From Granulicatella elegans (lineage in GTDB: Bacteria; Bacillota; Bacilli; Lactobacillales; Aerococcaceae): a DNA stretch of 64,000 bases. Location of the stretch: assembly GCF_020735385.1 (NCBI RefSeq), contig NZ_CP085953.1, forward strand, positions 1,426,001 to 1,490,000, read 5' to 3'. This document shows positions 1 to 8,731 of the stretch, one piece after another. Position 1 is the first letter of the stretch. Each line of letters opens with the position of its first letter. The notes beneath the pieces are model-generated. The model did not search any database. It was not told the origin of the DNA and was given only the letters and a program-made list of their open reading frames with translations. Made by a program: the position numbers and the translations under genes.

Positions 1-447
1 TACTTAATGACGATCATGCGTAGAATGATGCTACGAATTACAGATCAATTACGTGAGAAAAACCATGGATTAGCGATTGCAAATGGTGAATCAGTAGGAC
101 AAGTAGCTTCTCAAACATTAGAAAGCATGATTGCGATTAATGATGTTACGAATACACCAATCATACGACCAGTTGCGACAATGGATAAATTAGATATTAT
201 CGCCATTGCACAAGAAATTGATACATTTGAATTATCGATTCAGCCATTTGAAGACTGCTGTACCGTTTTTGCACCACCTAGTCCAAAAACAAAACCAAAA
301 TTAGAAAAAGCAAGAGAGTACGAAGCAAGATTGAATGTTGAAGCATTAGTAGCTAGAGCAGTAGAAAATACAGTAGTAGAAGAAATTACTCCAAACTATG
401 TAGCAGAAGAAGTAGAAAATTCTGTTGAGATGGATGATTTGTTTTAA
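1..447 (+). CDS. thiI: tRNA 4-thiouridine synthase ThiI, C-terminal part (5' truncated by window)
   Basis: The frame is open from base 1, so only about the last 148 residues are visible. They carry the C-terminal half of the ThiI pyrophosphatase-type domain: a [15 protein letters not shown] segment (the family's GES(L/V)GQVASQT signature), then [18 protein letters not shown], the usual end of the domain. ThiI activates uridine-8 of tRNA with ATP and inserts sulfur delivered by a cysteine desulfurase. No rhodanese domain follows, as is usual in Lactobacillales; instead there is an acidic tail. A strong terminator follows. Identity is firm; the start and upstream partner (normally a NifS-like desulfurase) lie outside the window. 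Confidence 0.93.
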   Translation, partial: YLMTIMRRMMLRITDQLREKNHGLAIANGESVGQVASQTLESMIAINDVTNTPIIRPVATMDKLDIIAIAQEIDTFELSIQPFEDCCTVFAPPSPKTKPKLEKAREYEARLNVEALVARAVENTVVEEITPNYVAEEVENSVEMDDLF

Positions 448-450
448 TAG

Positions 451-488
451 AAAAAGAGGCAGGCGGAAAACGCCTGTCTCTTTTTTCT
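451..488. terminator. Bidirectional terminator between thiI and the amidase gene
   Basis: A GAGGCAGGCG / CGCCTGTCTC stem with a GAAAA-type loop is flanked by an A-run on the left and a T-run on the right, so it can end both the rightward thiI transcript and the leftward amidase transcript, which converge here. Confidence 0.85.
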
Positions 489-489
489 A

Positions 490-1905
490 TTATTGGAAAT
501 ATTCTTTCAAAGCACTTGCGATACTTTTGGCAATATTTTCTTGATATTCCGATGACTCAATTAATTTATTATCATCCGGATTATTTAAATAACCCAATTC
601 TAAAAGAATAGAAGGTTGTTTATTTTCACGTAATACTAAGAAGTTTTGGAATTTTGTTCCTTGGCTCTTTAAGGCTAAATTACGTGCAATATATTTATTC
701 ACAGTTTGTGCTAAGTTTTCACTAGTTGATGTAAAATAATATCCAGTTGTACCTGAGGCATTTGCAGTTGGACCGGAATCAAAGTGTAAACTAATGAAGG
801 CATTTGCTTGTTCTCGATTACTCAATTGAGCACGATTTTCTAAACTAACACTCTTATCAGAGTCACGAGTTAGAATAACAGTTGCTCCTAAATTTTCCAA
901 TTCTTTTTTCAATAATAGAGCAGTTGTTAGCGTATGATCGGCTTCGTGTTTCTCACTAAAAGTAACAACAGCACCTGGATCATCTCCACCGTGACCTGGG
1001 TCAATGACAATCTTAGCATGTTCAATTCCTTGTGGAATTTGTGCATCAGTTTCTACTGCAGCGAAGTTTGCATTCACTAACCAATAGGGTACATAAGCTT
1101 TTTTGCCATTACCAATGGAGACTTTATAAAAATCATTTTCACGATCTTCATAATTAAAAATAGTGCCTGCATTAACAGTGCTTACTCTCTTAGAGAATAA
1201 ATCAGCAGATTCATATAAAGGTGTTTCTTTTAATTTTGTTGAAATCATCTTTTTAGCATCTAAAGTTTGTGGTAATACGGCTTGTAATTTGTATAACTCA
1301 TTCATATGGTCAACAGCATAGTTTAATTGATTATTGTCAACATAACCTTCTTGTCCATTATAGGATACTTTAGAAAAGTTGGACTGTTGATCATCTAATA
1401 AATAGAATGGTTGTCCGAATGGGATTGATGTCACAACTTGTGATGAGCTACTAGCTTCTTTATAAAGTGATACGGGACCACTTGAATGTCCAATCATTAA
1501 ATGAGTTAATAAGACATCTTTTGTAGGCATCCATGCAACTTGTTGATGAAATTGAACTTGTAGCCATTCATCATTTACTTTATGCAGAACGAGTACGTAT
1601 TCCCCTTTTTTTACTTCAGCAATAGGAAATTGTTGAGAATTAGGTTCTTGATACAATTTAACTGAAGTATCACTTTCTACAGCTGCTACTTGAGCAACTT
1701 GAGACTTGTCAAGTTTTTCATTATTTTCATTTTCATCTTCCTCTTGATGATTGGCAACTACAGTTGTTTCATTACGAGTAGAAAATGGAGCTGGATTAGC
1801 ATCTATTAATGGAATAATTGAAAAACCAAAGGCAAGAAGGAAAGCACTAAAACTCATGAAATATTGAACGTTTTTATTACGCATAATTTTTTTAACGTTT
1901 TCCAT
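490..1905 (-). CDS. Secreted N-acetylmuramoyl-L-alanine amidase with SH3-like domains (Amidase_3)
   Basis: A 471-residue exported or membrane-anchored wall hydrolase. A basic start and hydrophobic stretch (about residues 14-35) form an uncleaved anchor or signal peptide. An acidic linker follows, then three SH3b-like segments (about 75-290), then an Amidase_3 catalytic domain (about 297-470). The zinc site is visible: His in DPGHGG, Glu in KHEADH and His in ISLHFD; the catalytic Glu is in LLELGYLNN. The family cleaves the MurNAc-L-Ala bond of peptidoglycan. The gene is monocistronic with its own promoter and converges on thiI. The start has AAAGGAG six bases upstream. It may act in cell separation or turnover; that role is inferred. 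Confidence 0.88.
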   Translation of the reverse strand: MENVKKIMRNKNVQYFMSFSAFLLAFGFSIIPLIDANPAPFSTRNETTVVANHQEEDENENNEKLDKSQVAQVAAVESDTSVKLYQEPNSQQFPIAEVKKGEYVLVLHKVNDEWLQVQFHQQVAWMPTKDVLLTHLMIGHSSGPVSLYKEASSSSQVVTSIPFGQPFYLLDDQQSNFSKVSYNGQEGYVDNNQLNYAVDHMNELYKLQAVLPQTLDAKKMISTKLKETPLYESADLFSKRVSTVNAGTIFNYEDRENDFYKVSIGNGKKAYVPYWLVNANFAAVETDAQIPQGIEHAKIVIDPGHGGDDPGAVVTFSEKHEADHTLTTALLLKKELENLGATVILTRDSDKSVSLENRAQLSNREQANAFISLHFDSGPTANASGTTGYYFTSTSENLAQTVNKYIARNLALKSQGTKFQNFLVLRENKQPSILLELGYLNNPDDNKLIESSEYQENIAKSIASALKEYFQ

Positions 1906-1948
1906 AGGCGCTCCTTTTATAATCCTATTTTAATCTTGTATAAATCTT

Positions 1949-1977
1949 ATTATACCAATTATGAAAGTGTTTGAAAA
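1949..1977 (-). promoter_or_regulatory. Sigma-A promoter of the amidase gene
   Basis: On the minus strand a TTTTCA -35 box is separated by 17 bases from a perfect TATAAT -10 box, about 45 bases before the amidase start. Confidence 0.65.
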
Positions 1978-2037
1978 GTAAAAGATAAGCCTTAACAGTT
2001 GAGGATTTGATGTAAAATTGTTAAAAAGGGTTAATGC

Positions 2038-2066
2038 TTGATGAATCATCATTTGTCACGTAAAAT
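2038..2066 (+). promoter_or_regulatory. Sigma-A promoter of nfo-zur
   Basis: TTGATG and TAAAAT hexamers with a 17-base spacer end 29 bases before the nfo start. No further promoter is evident before the Zur-like gene, so the two genes probably share this one. Confidence 0.6.
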
Positions 2067-2095
2067 AAAAGTGAATTGAATGAGGAGGAAGATAG

Positions 2096-2986
2096 ATGTT
2101 ATTAGGATCTCATGTTTCTATGAGTGGAAAAGAAATGATGTTATTATCTGCAAAAGAAGCAGCTAATTATAAAGCCAATACGATGATGGTGTATACTGGT
2201 GCACCTCAAAATACAAGAAGAAAACCAATTGAAGAATTAATGATTCCACAAGGGCAAGCATTTATGCAAGCAAATGGAATTGAAGAAGTAGTCGTACATG
2301 CTCCTTATATTATTAATTTAGCAAACACGACAAAAGAAGGATATTTAGATTTTGCAATTGAATTTTTAAGAGAAGAAATTCGTCGTGCGGAAGCTATCGG
2401 TGCTAAACAAGTGGTCCTTCATCCAGGTTCTCACGTTGGTGCTGGAGTTGATGTTGGTATTGCGCAAATTGTTAAAGGACTGAATGAAGTTATTGATAAA
2501 AATCAAAAAGTGCAAATTGCTCTTGAAACGATGGCAGGAAAAGGAACTGAATTAGGTCGAACTTTTGAAGAAATTGCTCGTATGATAGACGGTGTTACTT
2601 ATAATGATCGATTATCTGTGACATTGGATACTTGTCATATTCATGATGCAGGGTACAACTTAAAGGAAGATTTTTCAGGAGTATTGACTGAATTTGATAA
2701 AGTGATTGGTTTAGATCGCTTAAAGGTATTGCATATTAATGATTCTAAAAATGTATGTGGAGCACACAAAGACCGTCATGCAAATTTTGGATTTGGAGAA
2801 ATTGGTTTTGATGCTTTAATGCAAGTTGTATCAGAAGAAAAATTTAAAAATATTCCTAAAATTTTAGAAACTCCATATGTTGGGGAAGATAAGAAAAATC
2901 AAAAAGCCCCATATTTATATGAAATCCAAATGATTCGTCAAAATCAATTTGACCCAGATTTATTTTCAAAAATTATTAGTCAGTAA
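2096..2986 (+). CDS. nfo: Deoxyribonuclease IV (AP endonuclease, Nfo)
   Basis: A 296-residue TIM-barrel AP endonuclease of base excision repair that cuts 5' of abasic sites. Metal-binding family motifs appear in order: [53 protein letters not shown] and [10 protein letters not shown], supplying the expected His, Glu and Asp ligands of the trinuclear zinc centre. Length matches the family. GAGGAGGA lies just ahead of the ATG. The Zur-like regulator starts 14 bases after the stop; the nfo-zur neighbourhood also occurs in Bacillus, which supports both calls. Confidence 0.96.
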   Translation: MLLGSHVSMSGKEMMLLSAKEAANYKANTMMVYTGAPQNTRRKPIEELMIPQGQAFMQANGIEEVVVHAPYIINLANTTKEGYLDFAIEFLREEIRRAEAIGAKQVVLHPGSHVGAGVDVGIAQIVKGLNEVIDKNQKVQIALETMAGKGTELGRTFEEIARMIDGVTYNDRLSVTLDTCHIHDAGYNLKEDFSGVLTEFDKVIGLDRLKVLHINDSKNVCGAHKDRHANFGFGEIGFDALMQVVSEEKFKNIPKILETPYVGEDKKNQKAPYLYEIQMIRQNQFDPDLFSKIISQ

Positions 2987-3000
2987 TAGGAGGAAGTTTT

Positions 3001-3642
3001 ATGCCACACAATTACGAACACGAATGTTGTCACCATAACGATAATCATAAAAAAGAATGCTGTCATCACCATGAAGTAGAGCATACGAAACATGAATGCT
3101 GTCACAATCATGGTGAAGAACATTCCCATCATAAGCATGAATGTTGTCATCACGATAAAGAAGCACATCACCATTCAAGTAAAAATGAAAAACAGCACCA
3201 ACACTGTCATTGTCATCATGGGCAAATTGAAAAGGCGATTCAGTTATTAAAGCAAGCAGGATTCAAGTATACGAGTAAACGTGAGAAAATCATTGAAATT
3301 TTTAGTCACGAAGATCGTTATTTATCTGCTAAACAAGTACAACAATTATTAGAAACTGATTTTCCAAATATGAGTTATGATACCATTTATCGTAATTTAT
3401 ATGACTTTACCGACTTAGGTATTTTAGAAACAATGGAATGGAATGGTGAAAAATTATTCCGTTTTGGTTGCAGTCATGAAGGACATCATCATCATTTTAT
3501 TTGTGAAAAATGTGGACGAACAAAAGAAATTGAATTTTGTCCAATGACTTATTTTGAAACACAATTAGAAGGGTGTGAAGTACATTCGCATCGATTTGAA
3601 GTATTTGGATTATGTGAAAAATGTGCCCATGCAGCTTCTTAA
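3001..3642 (+). CDS. zur: Fur-family (Zur-like) metalloregulator with a Cys/His-rich N-terminal extension
   Basis: 213 residues. Residues about 76-213 form a normal Fur-family repressor: winged helix with SKREKIIEIF and YDTIYRNLYDF, then a dimerisation/metal domain with two CxxC pairs (CEKCGRTKE, CEKCAH) that bind structural zinc. Residues 1-75 are unusual: 26 His and 10 Cys, including four CC pairs in ECCH(H/N) repeats at residues 9, 20, 33 and 48. Family members are typically about 140-150 residues, so this is an added domain. AGGAGG six bases upstream of the first ATG and unbroken coding support translation of the extension. The Zur assignment rests on adjacency to nfo and the CxxC pairs; PerR or Fur specificity cannot be excluded. 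A metal store or sensing arm is inference. Confidence 0.85.
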   Translation: MPHNYEHECCHHNDNHKKECCHHHEVEHTKHECCHNHGEEHSHHKHECCHHDKEAHHHSSKNEKQHQHCHCHHGQIEKAIQLLKQAGFKYTSKREKIIEIFSHEDRYLSAKQVQQLLETDFPNMSYDTIYRNLYDFTDLGILETMEWNGEKLFRFGCSHEGHHHHFICEKCGRTKEIEFCPMTYFETQLEGCEVHSHRFEVFGLCEKCAHAAS

Positions 3643-3692
3643 CCCAGAGTCAAAATTGAAATTTTTTCCGGTAAAATTTTTAGTTTATCTAA

Positions 3693-3721
3693 TTGACAAT
3701 TGAGCAAACCTTTTCTATAAT
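3693..3721 (+). promoter_or_regulatory. Consensus sigma-A promoter of rpsU
   Basis: Perfect TTGACA and TATAAT hexamers with an exact 17-base spacer, the strongest promoter match in the window, as expected for a ribosomal protein gene. An untranslated leader of about 75 bases follows. Confidence 0.9.
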
Positions 3722-3803
3722 AAAAAAAGGACATTTCGTTTGTTTGGTTATTCTATTCAAAAGAAAACAGTTACTTTTAATGCTCGGAGGGAGGGAATAG
3801 GAT

Positions 3804-3977
3804 ATGTCAAAAACAGTTGTTCGTAAAAACGAATCACTTGATGATGCTCTTCGTCGCTTCAAACGTACTGTTTCAAAAACTGGTACTTTACAAGAGGCTC
3901 GTAAACGTGAGTTTTATGAAAAACCAAGTGTAAGACGTAAGAAAAAATCAGAGGCAGCTCGTAAACGTAAGTTCTAG
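3804..3977 (+). CDS. rpsU: 30S ribosomal protein S21
   Basis: A short 57-residue gene. The protein starts [19 protein letters not shown] and ends in an Arg/Lys-rich tail ([14 protein letters not shown]), both diagnostic of S21, a small-subunit protein near the anti-Shine-Dalgarno end of 16S rRNA that helps initiation. GGAGGGA lies eight to ten bases before the ATG. It is monocistronic, between a consensus promoter and a terminator. rpsU-yqeY-phoH is a common Firmicutes order. Confidence 0.97.
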   Translation: MSKTVVRKNESLDDALRRFKRTVSKTGTLQEARKREFYEKPSVRRKKKSEAARKRKF

Positions 3978-4004
3978 TCAACTCTGTGTATCATATGACT
4001 AAGT

Positions 4005-4036
4005 AAAGGCTGGGATTTACGTCTCAGTCTTTTTCG
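4005..4036 (+). terminator. rpsU terminator
   Basis: Stem AAGGCTGGGA / TCTCAGTCTT (with G-U pairs) and a TTACG loop, followed by TTTTT. Confidence 0.7.
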
Positions 4037-4057
4037 TATTTTTAAGGAGTGAAAAAC

Positions 4058-4501
4058 ATGAGTTTAAAAGAAATATTAAATAATGATATTAAAACAGCTA
4101 TGAAAGCTAAAGATAAAGAAACTTTAGCAGTATTAAGAATGATTAAAACAGCAGTTCAAGCAGCAGAAATCGATAAAAAAGAAGAATTAAATGCTGAAGA
4201 AGAATTAACGATTTTAGCACGTGAAGCAAAACAACGTCGTGAATCATTAGCAGAATTTGTGAAGGCAGGACGTGATGAATTAGTTGCTAAAACAGAAGTA
4301 GAAATCGAAATTGTAGAACGTTACTTACCAAAACAATTATCAGTAGAAGAAGTAAAAGAAGTTATTGCCACTGTAGCTGAAAAAATTGGTGCAACAACTC
4401 AAAAAGAATTTGGTAAATTAATGGGTGCTGTGATGCAAGAATTAAAAGGAAAAGCAGACGGCAATGTCATTAAAGAACAAGTAAAAGCTCATTTAGGATA
4501 A
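4058..4501 (+). CDS. yqeY: GatB/YqeY domain protein
   Basis: 147 residues, starting MSLKEILNNDIKTAMKAK. I chose the ATG at 4058 over an in-frame GTG at 4049 because the GTG lies inside the AAGGAG ribosome site. The whole protein is the helical YqeY domain, which resembles the tRNA-binding tail of GatB, the amidotransferase that makes Gln-tRNA. Motifs LRMIKTAVQAAEIDKK and the tail GKADGNVIKEQVKAHL fit the family. Its cellular role is poorly defined. A single gene, closed by a terminator. Confidence 0.9.
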   Translation: MSLKEILNNDIKTAMKAKDKETLAVLRMIKTAVQAAEIDKKEELNAEEELTILAREAKQRRESLAEFVKAGRDELVAKTEVEIEIVERYLPKQLSVEEVKEVIATVAEKIGATTQKEFGKLMGAVMQELKGKADGNVIKEQVKAHLG

Positions 4502-4543
4502 TCATACTTTAATAGAGTTTTCTTTCATTCAGAATGAAAGAAA

Positions 4544-4582
4544 TTATACCGTAGAAATTAAATTCTGCGGTATTATTTTTTG
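4544..4582 (+). terminator. yqeY terminator
   Basis: Stem TACCGTAGAA / TTCTGCGGTA followed by TTATTTTTT. A separate perfect inverted repeat, TTCTTTCATTC / GAATGAAAGAA, sits just upstream at 4520-4543. Confidence 0.75.
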
Positions 4583-4632
4583 TATTAGAAAATTTCTCCA
4601 CAATAAATTCATAGATAGAACTGGCTAAAATA

Positions 4633-4641
4633 TGCTATAAT
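4633..4641 (+). promoter_or_regulatory. Extended -10 promoter of the phoH operon
   Basis: TGC directly before a perfect TATAAT gives an extended -10 box. No good -35 box is seen 17 bases upstream. It lies about 32 bases before the phoH start and probably drives phoH through recO. Confidence 0.55.
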
Positions 4642-4673
4642 AATGCTATATACAATAAATGGAGGTTAACAGT

Positions 4674-5639
4674 GTGGCAGAAGAAATCTATAAACAAGCG
4701 TTAGAAATCCAAGATCAACCACAACTTGTTCAATTATTTGGTTCACAGGATCAACATTTGAGATTATTGGAAGAAACGTTTGAAACACTTATTACTCATC
4801 GTGAAGAACAATTGTTAATTTCCGGTGAAGAAGAGTCTGTAAAACAAACGATAATGTTATTAGAACAACTACAAGAATTAATTGGTCGAGGAATTTCTAT
4901 TTCTCAAACAGATATCGTCACAGCGATTAAAATGGCGAAAAGAGGGACATTAGATTATTTCTTAAATTTATATAATGAGGAAATTGGTCGAACATTTTCA
5001 GGCAAACCTATTCGTGCAAAAACATTTGGGCAACAACAATATATTCATGCAATTAAGAAAACGGATATGGTTTTTGGGATTGGACCTGCAGGAACTGGGA
5101 AAACTTTCGTAGCAGTTGTAATGGCAGTTCAAGCTTTGAAAAAAGGTCAAGTCAAGAAAATTATTTTAACACGACCAGCTGTTGAAGCCGGAGAAAACTT
5201 AGGATTTTTACCCGGGGATTTAAAAGAAAAGGTTGATCCATATTTACGTCCGATTTATGATGCGTTATATGCGATTTATGGAGTAGAACATACGAATCGT
5301 TTATTGGAACGAGGAGTGATAGAAGTAGCTCCACTTGCTTATATGCGTGGACGTACATTAGAAGAAGCATTTATTATTTTAGATGAAGCACAAAATACAA
5401 CAAGAGCTCAAATGAAAATGTTCCTAACTCGTTTAGGATTTGGTTCAAAAATGATTATTAATGGGGATAAGACACAAGTAGACTTACCAAAAGGAAGTCA
5501 TATGAGTGGTTTAGTAGATGCTGAAAATAAACTAAAAGGCATTAGCGGTATTTCTTTTGTGGAATTTGATGCATTTGATGTCGTTCGTCATCCATTAGTA
5601 TCAAGTATTATTGATGCCTATTCAGATCAAGGTGAATAA
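4674..5639 (+). CDS. phoH: PhoH family P-loop ATPase
   Basis: 321 residues from the GTG at 4674. An in-frame ATG at 4659 overlaps the GGAGG ribosome site, while the GTG sits eight bases beyond it. Walker A is GPAGTGKTF and Walker B FIILDEAQN; the family element TRPAVEAGENLGFLPGDL lies between them. PhoH is a cytoplasmic ATPase linked to RNA metabolism, often beside ybeY and era as here; the exact reaction is not settled. First gene of a tight operon: pgpH starts 18 bases after the stop. Confidence 0.93.
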   Translation: MAEEIYKQALEIQDQPQLVQLFGSQDQHLRLLEETFETLITHREEQLLISGEEESVKQTIMLLEQLQELIGRGISISQTDIVTAIKMAKRGTLDYFLNLYNEEIGRTFSGKPIRAKTFGQQQYIHAIKKTDMVFGIGPAGTGKTFVAVVMAVQALKKGQVKKIILTRPAVEAGENLGFLPGDLKEKVDPYLRPIYDALYAIYGVEHTNRLLERGVIEVAPLAYMRGRTLEEAFIILDEAQNTTRAQMKMFLTRLGFGSKMIINGDKTQVDLPKGSHMSGLVDAENKLKGISGISFVEFDAFDVVRHPLVSSIIDAYSDQGE

Positions 5640-5657
5640 GTAAGGAGTAAATGAAAA

Positions 5658-7847
5658 ATGAGACAGAAACTACGAAAATTTCAGGAAGTTTTGGGCATTT
5701 TCTATTTGCCCTTGCTTCTTTTTGTAACATTTATTGCATTGTTAGTGATTGGGTATAGCAGTGTGAAGCCAACAACCTACACTGTTGAATTAAATCAAGT
5801 TGCTAAAGAAACAATTCGAGCGCCAAGAACTTTGGAAGATAAAGCTCAAACAGAGAAAAATCAACAAATTGCAATGGATGCTGTCAGTGATGTATTAGTG
5901 TTTGACCAAGAACGATTAACAAAACAATTAACAAATATTCAGCAATTTTTCCAAGCGATTAAATCAGTCGCTTCTAAAGCATCCGCAGAAATTATTAAAA
6001 CAGATCAAAGTAATTCCTCTGAAGAATCTGTGACAAGAGTGGCAACGACTCAAGAAAGAGTTCAATATTTTAAGAAATCACTTGAAAAAGAGAATCAATC
6101 CATTCGTGAGTTTGCAATTTTCATACCGGATAAATATATTTCTCAATTATTACAAGCGAATAATGATCAATTAGCTTCTTATGAGAAGACATTGAAATCA
6201 GTTGTAGAAAAACAAATGAAAAATGCTATTAGTGAAAGTAACGTTACAAAAGCTCAAGAAGAAGCAAAGAAAACTTTATTTTATAGCGACTATTCTGATA
6301 CAGAAAGAGATTTATTAGGACAATTAGTCACTGTTTCGGTTATTGTCAATAATGTGGTGGATAAAGAAGCAACTCAAAAAGCAAAAGATGCCGCTAAAGC
6401 AGCTGTAACACCTGTAAAAATTTTGCAAGGTCAGGTACTGATTCAAGAGGGGCACGTTATCTCAAATCAAGAAATTCGCCTTATTGAGTTATTTGGCTTA
6501 AGGAATGGACAACCAAACTATCATGAATTATTGAGTTATTTGATACTTTTAACAGGAATCATCGTTTTCTTAGCTGTATATTTTTATAAACCTACTGCAT
6601 CTGATAAACAAAATTCTAGTGATACAGCAACAGCTTTAACTGTTTTTAGTTTGATATTTGTTGCTGGGGCATTTCTCTTGAAAATTCTTGCTTTAGTACA
6701 ACAAAGAGGAGTAGAACATATTGGATTAGTATTCCCAATTGCTGGTTTTATTTATCTGTTGTATCGATTAACAAAAAGTTTAAGATTAACGATTTTTTCA
6801 ATTGTATTAATGCCAATTTTTTCATGGTATTATTTTTCTCAGCCAACGAATAGTTTGCACTTAATTTTAACAACAGTATTTCTTTCAATGATTGCATGGA
6901 TTGGAATATTAAACGAAAACTTATGGCAAAATCAATCATGGATGAAACGATTTATGAAATATTTGTTTTATCCTGTGTTATTAGGAATTCCATTTGTATT
7001 TTATAGTAATTATGAATTTCAAACGCAACAAACGATGTTCGTCTTTCTATTTTTAGGATTAAGTGGATTTTTATCATTTCTAATACCAGTCATTTTAATG
7101 CCGTATTTAGCGTATGTATTTGAAGATAGTTCAGTATTATTATGGGCGGAATTATCGAATCCAAATCAGCCGTTATTAAAAGACCTAATTACTCAGGCTC
7201 CTGGAACGTATCACCATAGTTTAATGGTGGCAAATATTTCTGCAAACTGTGTAGAAGCAATTGGTGGCGACTCTCAATTAGCCAGAGTAGCCTGTTATTA
7301 TCATGACATTGGAAAGTTAGAACATCCATTTTTCTTTATTGAGAACTTAGCAGGGCATATGGAATCACCTCATAAACAGTTAAAAGCTGAAGAATCTGCT
7401 CAGATTATTTTTAATCATGTGACAAAAGGGGTCGAAATTTTAACACAACATCAATTCCCTCAAGCAGTCATTGATATATGTGCGCAACATCATGGAACAA
7501 CATTGATGAAATATTTCTATGCTGAAGCATTGAAAAATAATCCGGATGTGAAAGAGGAAGACTTCCGTTATCCAGGACCAAAACCTCAAACAAAAGAGGC
7601 AGCAATTATTAATATCGTGGATAGTGCAGAAGCAGCTACTCGTGCGATGAAAGAACCTACCTTAGAAAAGGTAGAAGCGTTAGTTCATTCGATTATTATG
7701 AATCGACTAGAAGATGAACAATTTATAGAATGTGATATTACGATGAAAGAAATTGCAATTGTAGAAAAAATGATTGTTACTTCTTTAAATGGAACTTTCC
7801 ATTCAAGAATTGAATATCCTACAATCAAAAAACAAGAAACAAAGTAG
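5658..7847 (+). CDS. pgpH: 7TM-HD cyclic-di-AMP phosphodiesterase family protein (PgpH/YqfF)
   Basis: 729 residues: one N-terminal membrane segment (about 17-37), a large extracytoplasmic region (to about 290), seven closely spaced membrane helices (about 290-490), then a cytoplasmic HD domain. HD metal motifs are visible: YHHSLM, YYHDIGKLEHP and CAQHHGTT. This is the architecture of PgpH, which degrades c-di-AMP in Listeria and Bacillus and so affects osmotic and wall homeostasis. TAAGGAG ten bases upstream sets the start. It lies between phoH and ybeY, the usual Firmicutes order. Confidence 0.93.
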   Translation: MRQKLRKFQEVLGIFYLPLLLFVTFIALLVIGYSSVKPTTYTVELNQVAKETIRAPRTLEDKAQTEKNQQIAMDAVSDVLVFDQERLTKQLTNIQQFFQAIKSVASKASAEIIKTDQSNSSEESVTRVATTQERVQYFKKSLEKENQSIREFAIFIPDKYISQLLQANNDQLASYEKTLKSVVEKQMKNAISESNVTKAQEEAKKTLFYSDYSDTERDLLGQLVTVSVIVNNVVDKEATQKAKDAAKAAVTPVKILQGQVLIQEGHVISNQEIRLIELFGLRNGQPNYHELLSYLILLTGIIVFLAVYFYKPTASDKQNSSDTATALTVFSLIFVAGAFLLKILALVQQRGVEHIGLVFPIAGFIYLLYRLTKSLRLTIFSIVLMPIFSWYYFSQPTNSLHLILTTVFLSMIAWIGILNENLWQNQSWMKRFMKYLFYPVLLGIPFVFYSNYEFQTQQTMFVFLFLGLSGFLSFLIPVILMPYLAYVFEDSSVLLWAELSNPNQPLLKDLITQAPGTYHHSLMVANISANCVEAIGGDSQLARVACYYHDIGKLEHPFFFIENLAGHMESPHKQLKAEESAQIIFNHVTKGVEILTQHQFPQAVIDICAQHHGTTLMKYFYAEALKNNPDVKEEDFRYPGPKPQTKEAAIINIVDSAEAATRAMKEPTLEKVEALVHSIIMNRLEDEQFIECDITMKEIAIVEKMIVTSLNGTFHSRIEYPTIKKQETK

Positions 7848-7859
7848 AAAGGAAATATT

Positions 7860-8345
7860 ATGTTTATTGAATTAATAGACGAAACCGAAGTAGTTAAAGA
7901 AGAATATCAAAAATTAGTAGAAGATGTCGTGTCATTTGCGAGTGACTATTTACATTATCCAGAAAATCGTGAATGCTGTATTTCATTTGTTTCAAGTGAA
8001 AGAATTCGTGAGATTAATCGAGATTTTAGAAATATTGATAAAGTAACGGATGTCATTAGTTTTGCTTTAGATGATGAAGATGAAGATATGGATCCAATTA
8101 AAAACTTTATGGCTTCAGACGAAAATTTTGTGACTTCCATCGGGGATATTATTATCTCAGTAGATCGTGCAAAGGAACAAGCAGAAGAATATGGGCATAG
8201 TTTAGAACGTGAATTAGGTTTCTTAGCTTTACATGGCTTTTTACATTTAAATGGTTATGATCATCAAACAGAAGAAGAAGAAAAAGAAATGACAGGCTTG
8301 CAAACAGAAATTTTAACAGCCTATGGTTTAACAAGAAATGCATAA
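7860..8345 (+). CDS. ybeY: Endoribonuclease YbeY
   Basis: 161 residues. The zinc-binding motif HGFLHLNGYDH (HxxxHxxxxxH) near the C-terminus and the preceding VTDVISFALDDE segment are diagnostic. YbeY is a metal-dependent RNase for 16S rRNA 3' end maturation and late ribosome quality control. The 12-base gap from pgpH and 8-base overlap with dgkA indicate translational coupling in the phoH-recO operon. Confidence 0.95.
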   Translation: MFIELIDETEVVKEEYQKLVEDVVSFASDYLHYPENRECCISFVSSERIREINRDFRNIDKVTDVISFALDDEDEDMDPIKNFMASDENFVTSIGDIIISVDRAKEQAEEYGHSLERELGFLALHGFLHLNGYDHQTEEEEKEMTGLQTEILTAYGLTRNA

Positions 8346-8721
8346 ACAAGTTGGAAAAAATCATCATTTCAAACAATCATTGCAACATGCTATTAATGGG
8401 ATTCAAACGGTATTTCAAGATGAGAGAAATTTCAGATTCGATGTTGCAGCAGCTATTTTAGTGGTAATACTAGGAGTCTTATTAAAAATTGAAAGACTAG
8501 AATGGTATTGGATTATATTTTGTATCTTTTTAATGTTTATTTTAGAAATGTTAAATACCGTTGTAGAACAATTAGTCGATTTAATGGTAGAACATAACTA
8601 TTATTTAGCTGCTAAAAAAGCAAAAGATGTAGCTGCAGGCGTTGTATTAATGGGATCTATTTTTGTTCTCTTAATGGCTTCTGTAATTTTTATTCCAAAG
8701 ATTTTACAAATATTTTTATAA
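8338..8721 (+). CDS. dgkA: Undecaprenol/diacylglycerol kinase (DgkA family)
   Basis: 127 residues with three membrane helices after an amphipathic N-terminus. The family signature [13 protein letters not shown] is present, with Glu and Asn for the metal-nucleotide site. In Gram-positives these enzymes mainly phosphorylate undecaprenol, feeding the wall lipid carrier pool. Its ATG lies within the ybeY end, an eight-base overlap, and era starts ten bases downstream. Confidence 0.93.
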   Translation: MHKQVGKNHHFKQSLQHAINGIQTVFQDERNFRFDVAAAILVVILGVLLKIERLEWYWIIFCIFLMFILEMLNTVVEQLVDLMVEHNYYLAAKKAKDVAAGVVLMGSIFVLLMASVIFIPKILQIFL

Positions 8722-8731
8722 GGAGAGTCAT

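Noticed and set aside
2980-3174. Open frame opposite the Zur-like N-terminus, rich in Met, Phe and Val
   Set aside because: It is the complement of the CAT/CAC/TGT-rich His/Cys repeat; composition is an artefact, and there is no ribosome site.
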